Source of the DNA: JADHUC01 sp964617665
GTDB lineage: Bacteria > Planctomycetota > Planctomycetia > Pirellulales > Pirellulaceae
Direction: 5' to 3'
Length of the DNA: 11,010 nt
Assembly (NCBI GenBank): GCA_964617665.1
Contig: CAZUAH010000473.1
Span: 1-11,010, forward strand
The translations under genes and the position numbers were made by a program. The notes beneath the pieces were generated by a model, which worked only from the letters and a program-made list of their open reading frames with translations, searched no databases and had not been told where the DNA came from. Below, in pieces: positions 7,155-11,010 of this stretch (the first letter of the stretch is position 1; each line of letters opens with the position of its first letter).

Positions 7155-8234
7155 ATGCTTGGGCAACAGACGACGCAGCGTTGGATAATCAGGCGAACCA
7201 TCCCCTTGTTCTTCCTATTGCCATTGCTTGCCGCATGCCGGCCCACGGCGCTGGCCGAGACGGCACGCCGTCCCAAGCCCGATCTCGCGGCCCTGCGGGC
7301 TTTGGGCGCGGAAGTTTCTGAAAAGGACGGCAAGGCGTATCAGGTCAATCTGTCCGACCGCTCGGATCTCGCAGCATTGGAGTTGGTCGGTGAATTGCGC
7401 GATCTGAAAGTGCTGTACCTTGTCCACTGCCGACAATTTGGCGACGAACATATGGTTGTTTGTCGGAAACTGAAGAAGCTCCGCAGGCTGTATCTGCCAG
7501 CGCAAATCGGCGACGCCGGCATGCGGCATCTTGACGTGTTGACGAAATTGCAGGTCTTGCATCTGGCCGACGCGCGGATCACCGATCGCGGATTGTCTTA
7601 CATCAAGGAAATGCCCCGCCTCAGGGAACTGTCGTTGTGGCGCTGCCAACACATCACCGATGCCGGCCTGGAACACTTGAAGGTACTTAAAGGGCTTCGC
7701 TCGCTCGACCTGCGCCGTTGCCCGCAATTGACCGATCGGGGGCTGGAGCACTTGAAGGGTTTGACGCGTCTCGAACACCTGGACTTCAGCGTCGTACCCG
7801 GGATCACGACCGCCGGTTTGCAGCACATTCAAGGGTTGACCGGCTTGAAGAGGTTGGGGGCGACGCGAACAGGCATCAGGGATCTGGAGCCGCTGAAACA
7901 TCTGCCCGAACTCGAATCCTTGAGTGTGCCGGAAGAGATCGACGATGCACAGATTGCGCACCTCGAAACACTGACGAATTTGAACTGCCTCATTCTTGAG
8001 TGCACGCAAATCACTGACGACGCTGTGGCACATCTGCGAAACATGAAACGGCTGGAGCGTTTGGATATCCACAAGACGAAGGTCAGCGATGCCAGCCTCA
8101 CGTACCTAATGGGACTCACCAAACTCCGCTACCTTCAACTTCAAGGGACGAAGGTGAGCGACAACGGTCTTCTCCAGCTCAAAGCGGCACTTCCCAAATG
8201 CGAGATCATTCCTCCCGATCATCCAGCGGGATGA
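7155..8234 (+). CDS. Leucine-rich-repeat lipoprotein
   Basis: The 359-residue product has a lipoprotein signal: basic region RWIIRR (9-14), hydrophobic core IPLFFLLPL and lipobox LAAC with Cys28 as the lipidated residue. Residues about 70-345 form roughly eleven leucine-rich repeats of 23-26 residues in the ITDAGLEHLKxLxxLxxLDL style (clearest at 119-215), related to the cysteine-containing and GALA-like LRR types common in Planctomycetota. One unit (about 240-263, IRDLEPLKHLPELESLSVPE) is shorter and lacks the usual helix, which may kink the solenoid. The last unit ends in LKAALPKCEIIPP, a typical closing segment for this repeat class. It should be membrane-anchored and bind protein or glycan partners; no catalytic domain is present. 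It lies 67 bp after the truncated frame with its own ribosome binding site, so it may be separately expressed. Family certain, ligand unknown. Confidence 0.93.
   Translation: MLGQQTTQRWIIRRTIPLFFLLPLLAACRPTALAETARRPKPDLAALRALGAEVSEKDGKAYQVNLSDRSDLAALELVGELRDLKVLYLVHCRQFGDEHMVVCRKLKKLRRLYLPAQIGDAGMRHLDVLTKLQVLHLADARITDRGLSYIKEMPRLRELSLWRCQHITDAGLEHLKVLKGLRSLDLRRCPQLTDRGLEHLKGLTRLEHLDFSVVPGITTAGLQHIQGLTGLKRLGATRTGIRDLEPLKHLPELESLSVPEEIDDAQIAHLETLTNLNCLILECTQITDDAVAHLRNMKRLERLDIHKTKVSDASLTYLMGLTKLRYLQLQGTKVSDNGLLQLKAALPKCEIIPPDHPAG
7362..8189 (+). repeat. Leucine-rich-repeat coding array
   Basis: About eleven degenerate units of roughly 75 bases encode the solenoid. Two are still similar at DNA level: CTGGAACACTTGAAGG starting at 7668 and CTGGAGCACTTGAAGG starting at 7743, exactly 75 bases apart. 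This suggests internal duplication of single repeat units. Confidence 0.75.
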
Positions 8235-8241
8235 GCCGAGT

Positions 8242-8254
8242 CGTACATGGTACG
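8242..8254. terminator. Weak inverted repeat between convergent genes
   Basis: CGTAC-ATG-GTACG is a perfect 5-bp stem with a 3-base loop in the 28-bp gap between the two converging stop codons. The position suits a bidirectional terminator, but the stem is short and no T-tract follows on either strand, so this is a tentative call. Confidence 0.2.
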
Positions 8255-8262
8255 CCGAACCT

Positions 8263-11010
8263 TCACGGTGGTTCCGCGGCATACTGGTCAAGGAGCCAAC
8301 GACAATTGACGACCTTCTCCGCTAGATCCAGCGGAAGGTAGAAATACTGGCTGGCGGCCTCGTAACCGACGCATGAATCTAGCCGGGCTAGGGTGAACAT
8401 CTCGCGGGCTACGGCCATCTCATTCCGCAACACATGGCGGACTTCGTCCAAGTGCTCTGCGCGTGCGGCTGATGAAAGTGGTTTCGCGGTATCCGCCAAA
8501 GCGTCCCGGAGCACGACGAAGCGGGTTTGGTTGGCTACGCTTTGGAAGTACAGTCGGGCTGCGCGGGCAAAGACAAGTTCTGCCTCGGCATCGGTACGCC
8601 GCTCGGCAGGCGCGTTCTGCACCGCGACCTTCAATTCGGCTAATCCCTTCCCCCACCCGGCGGCGGTTTTCTCGAACTGCGCAGCGAAGACCTCGGGCGG
8701 GTACGGGCCACGCCAACTCGTCAGATCGTCATAGGGAAAGCCGACCATCGTCGCCTGCCAGCCCGTCTTGCTTGGATAGAGCAGGTTCGTAGGCCCCAGT
8801 TGCACGGGGGCTAGATAGAGTACGCGGATGTGATATGGATATTCGCCAAATGCCTTGCTGAACGCCGACCAAGCTTTCCTAGCATGTGGAGCGCCGTCAG
8901 GGCCAAAGCAATCGAGAGCTACCGCGTCCAGTGCCTCTTCGATTGACGGTGTCGGGGTGCGGCTGACGCAATCGGCGATCTTGAGATTCGGCGACGGGTA
9001 TCCGCCCAAGCTCCAAGAGAGCATCATTCCATCGACACCGGTCGCCGCGAGGTTGTAGCAGTGCTCGGCTACCAGATCCAAGACCGGCAGATACGGTAAG
9101 GAGGACAACTCCCAGGAGGAATTCAGTTGGACCTTGGCGACGGTTCTTAGCCCCGCTTCCTTGGCCAACATCCAATGATGCGTGGCGCGCGGACCGGGGC
9201 CAACGGCTGAAACGGAGTACTCGCCCACCGTCGTGGGCACGCCACCGCGCTCGATTGGTTTCGACCATTCGCTAACCGACATCAGCCAAACGGATTTTGG
9301 CAAACGAGGTATGATCTCGTCCGCTTTGCGATTCCCGAACCAGCCCCAATCCCAAGCGATCACTTTGGCTTCGGGATTGCCCCGACGGACACCTTCGGCG
9401 ATCGTAGTGTTCACTTCGGCGATGATTTCGGCAGCGGTACGCTTTCCGCACCGAGGACACTGCGCATGCCGACCGCCCCAAGCACAGTTTGTTTGGTTTT
9501 CAGACGCAGTGATGGTAAACACTCCGGCCAGATCGGGCACATGGCTAAACAGGTGAGCCAGCGCGTCGCGCATCCAGTTGCGCACGACCGGGTGAGAGGT
9601 GCACAGGCAGACGTCGTTGCCGCCGCGCACACCGGCCAACTCGGGGCGATCGTGGAAAAACGCCGGCGGCATGGCACGCGGTTCGTTGATGTACAGGTAC
9701 ACGCCGATTCCGTACCGTTTCGCGCGATCAACCAGCTTCCGTAGATTTGCTTGGCGGGTCTCCCAGCCCTGGCCAAATTCGGGAAACTGGTCACCGCCAG
9801 GCGCCAATTGACGCAGGACGCCGTACAGCCAGACGCCGTTGACGCCAACCTCGGCCAAACGCTGCAAGAGTCCTTCCGGATACATGTCCACATTCGGATC
9901 CAACAGCGGATCGCCGTAGATCTTCAGGTACGAGCAGACGAATCGAGGAATAGAACGGGGGCGGTCTAGCAGAGCGGTCGTTGGGCGCGGGTGGCTTAAG
10001 CGGCGGACAAATTCGAATCGCGGCTCACCCGGCTGATCAACCTCCTCGCCGAACTGTTCTTCGACAGTCCGCTTGATCTCGGCGGCCCGCCGTTGTGCCT
10101 CGGGATTGGGGGGCTCGTAGCGCAACGGCTCGCAGGCAGGTTTGAATCCGCCCAGGATCACCCAATTGGCATGCTCTTCCACACGGAGGAAATTGGCCAA
10201 CTCGTCGGGTGTGGTGGACAACAATGCCGCAAGTTGCTCGGTGGAAGCGACGTGCCAGTTGCGGCGGCACATGGTCATCCAGAAATAGCCTCGCGTCTTC
10301 TGCTCGGCGGGGATCGGGATGGCTGGCGGCAGTCCCATCGACTCCGCCACCGCCGCAATGTTGTCGACCGATGTACCGAGAACCTCCGCGATCTTTTCGG
10401 GTTCGACGGCGTGCCAGTTTCGCCACACGAAAGCGTGCATTCGATCGGGAAAATGCACCAGCATGTCGGCCGCCGGCGCCTTTCCAATTGGCAATGTGCT
10501 CGAGGTCTCTTGTGCGGTAGCCTTTGCACGGCGGTCCTCCTCGACGGCGGTTCGGATCGCCTGTTCGTCGGCCACGTTCTCCGCGCCCGCCAACTGACGG
10601 ATCTGCTCGGCGCTGGCTGCGTCCTTCGAGAGCCGTACATCGTCGATCGCGCCCGTAAAGTGCAGCAGGTGCGAAGGTCTGCCGTAGTCCAGTTTGCCAA
10701 GGAAGACTTGGCGGCGATGCTCTTTTGCCACGCGTTTGGGAACCAGAATCGGCAAGCCGTGCAACTCGCCGCGCGTGGCCGAGCCGACCGATCGGCCATC
10801 GCGATACATCGTCAGTGTGCCTTTCCGGAGCACGATTGCCACGTGGTGCCAGTCGTTCGGCGCCCAGGTCAGTCGCGCCGAAGTGATCATGTCGAAGGTC
10901 CCGGCGGTCGAGGATCCGGACCCATCGTTCCACCCATAGAGAATTCTGCCCTGGTGGACCTGGATCTGAATTCGCGGGAACAGAGTGCCGTTTGACCAAC
11001 TGAAGAAGCA
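8263..11010 (-). CDS. Large LamG-containing glycoside-hydrolase-like protein, 5' end beyond the window
   Basis: The frame is open from the right edge to the TGA at 8263, giving 915 visible residues; the ATG at 10890 is internal, because 40 further in-frame codons continue the same domain. Visible residues 1-140 are a LamG/concanavalin-like jellyroll (WAPNDWHHVAIVLRKG, LTMYRDGRSVGSAT, FTGAIDDVRLSKD), usually a carbohydrate-binding module. Residues about 190-300 hold two related RNWH modules. Residues about 355-680 look like a TIM barrel: GVNGVWLYGVLRQLAPGG, IGVYLYINEPRAMPP (candidate Glu443), GVFTITASENQTN (candidate Glu504), VIAWDWGWFGN and GVDGMMLSWSLGGYPSPN. This arrangement recalls GH20-like or DUF4838-type exported enzymes, though I cannot assign a GH family. 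A cysteine cluster (468, 470, 509, 518, 521) sits in the barrel. The C-terminal 250 residues are mostly helical. The protein should be exported, but its signal lies outside the window. Confidence 0.85.
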   Translation of the reverse strand, partial: CFFSWSNGTLFPRIQIQVHQGRILYGWNDGSGSSTAGTFDMITSARLTWAPNDWHHVAIVLRKGTLTMYRDGRSVGSATRGELHGLPILVPKRVAKEHRRQVFLGKLDYGRPSHLLHFTGAIDDVRLSKDAASAEQIRQLAGAENVADEQAIRTAVEEDRRAKATAQETSSTLPIGKAPAADMLVHFPDRMHAFVWRNWHAVEPEKIAEVLGTSVDNIAAVAESMGLPPAIPIPAEQKTRGYFWMTMCRRNWHVASTEQLAALLSTTPDELANFLRVEEHANWVILGGFKPACEPLRYEPPNPEAQRRAAEIKRTVEEQFGEEVDQPGEPRFEFVRRLSHPRPTTALLDRPRSIPRFVCSYLKIYGDPLLDPNVDMYPEGLLQRLAEVGVNGVWLYGVLRQLAPGGDQFPEFGQGWETRQANLRKLVDRAKRYGIGVYLYINEPRAMPPAFFHDRPELAGVRGGNDVCLCTSHPVVRNWMRDALAHLFSHVPDLAGVFTITASENQTNCAWGGRHAQCPRCGKRTAAEIIAEVNTTIAEGVRRGNPEAKVIAWDWGWFGNRKADEIIPRLPKSVWLMSVSEWSKPIERGGVPTTVGEYSVSAVGPGPRATHHWMLAKEAGLRTVAKVQLNSSWELSSLPYLPVLDLVAEHCYNLAATGVDGMMLSWSLGGYPSPNLKIADCVSRTPTPSIEEALDAVALDCFGPDGAPHARKAWSAFSKAFGEYPYHIRVLYLAPVQLGPTNLLYPSKTGWQATMVGFPYDDLTSWRGPYPPEVFAAQFEKTAAGWGKGLAELKVAVQNAPAERRTDAEAELVFARAARLYFQSVANQTRFVVLRDALADTAKPLSSAARAEHLDEVRHVLRNEMAVAREMFTLARLDSCVGYEAASQYFYLPLDLAEKVVNCRWLLDQYAAEPP
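10117..10440 (-). repeat. Tandem RNWH module within the glycosidase-like gene
   Basis: Two modules 53 residues apart begin with the same tetrad. The first is RNWHAVEPEKIAEVLGTSVD (visible residues 197-216) and the second RNWHVASTEQLAALLSTTPD (250-269). Besides RNWH they share Glu, Ala, Leu, Thr, Asp and Ala at identical spacing without gaps. Each reads as helix-turn-helix-like helices. They link the LamG domain to the barrel. Their role is unknown; I infer a structural or substrate-positioning element rather than DNA binding, since the protein should be extracytoplasmic. Confidence 0.65.

Noticed and set aside
7215..8072. Minus-strand 285-residue frame with a Gln- and Phe-rich repetitive product
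   Set aside because: The apparent repeats are the reverse complement of the leucine-rich-repeat codons.
10093..10995. Plus-strand open frame of 300 residues opposite the glycosidase-like gene
   Set aside because: The opposite strand carries continuous LamG, RNWH and barrel sequence, and this frame shows no domain or ribosome binding site.

Overview
The window (about 11 kb, moderately high GC) reads as a stretch of a Planctomycetota-like chromosome (Lentisphaerota or Verrucomicrobiota remain possible). This is inferred from gene content: almost every product carries an export signal, and the families are those common there (PQQ/BamB-type beta-propellers, GLEHLK-type leucine-rich repeats, LamG domains, large glycosidase-like barrels, uncharacterised secreted proteins). 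No rRNA, tRNA, CRISPR array, insertion sequence or phage gene was recognised.

Layout. (1) 1-1694, minus strand: an aldo/keto reductase followed 16 bp later by an exported PQQ-type beta-propeller protein that runs off the left edge. (2) 1695-2018: a gene-free divergent spacer. (3) 2019-6294, plus strand: a tight three-gene operon joined by two ATGA stop/start overlaps. It encodes a secreted protein of unknown family, a secreted beta-propeller-like protein, and a Tat-exported two-domain protein with an amidotransferase-like N-terminal domain and a polysaccharide-deacetylase-like C-terminal domain. (4) 6350-7087, plus strand: a cytosolic-looking 245-residue frame that appears to lack its 5' end. 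(5) 7155-8234, plus strand: a leucine-rich-repeat lipoprotein. (6) 8263-11010, minus strand, convergent with the previous gene: a very large LamG plus glycosidase-like protein whose 5' end lies beyond the right edge.

How they may work together (inference): the operon and the large barrel protein look like an envelope or extracellular carbohydrate-processing neighbourhood using several export routes (Sec, Tat and lipoprotein). The tight co-translation of the two unknown secreted proteins with the deacetylase-like enzyme is the best candidate here for an undescribed functional unit. The substrate cannot be read from the sequence. The aldo/keto reductase and propeller pair has no evident link to it apart from sharing the divergent spacer.
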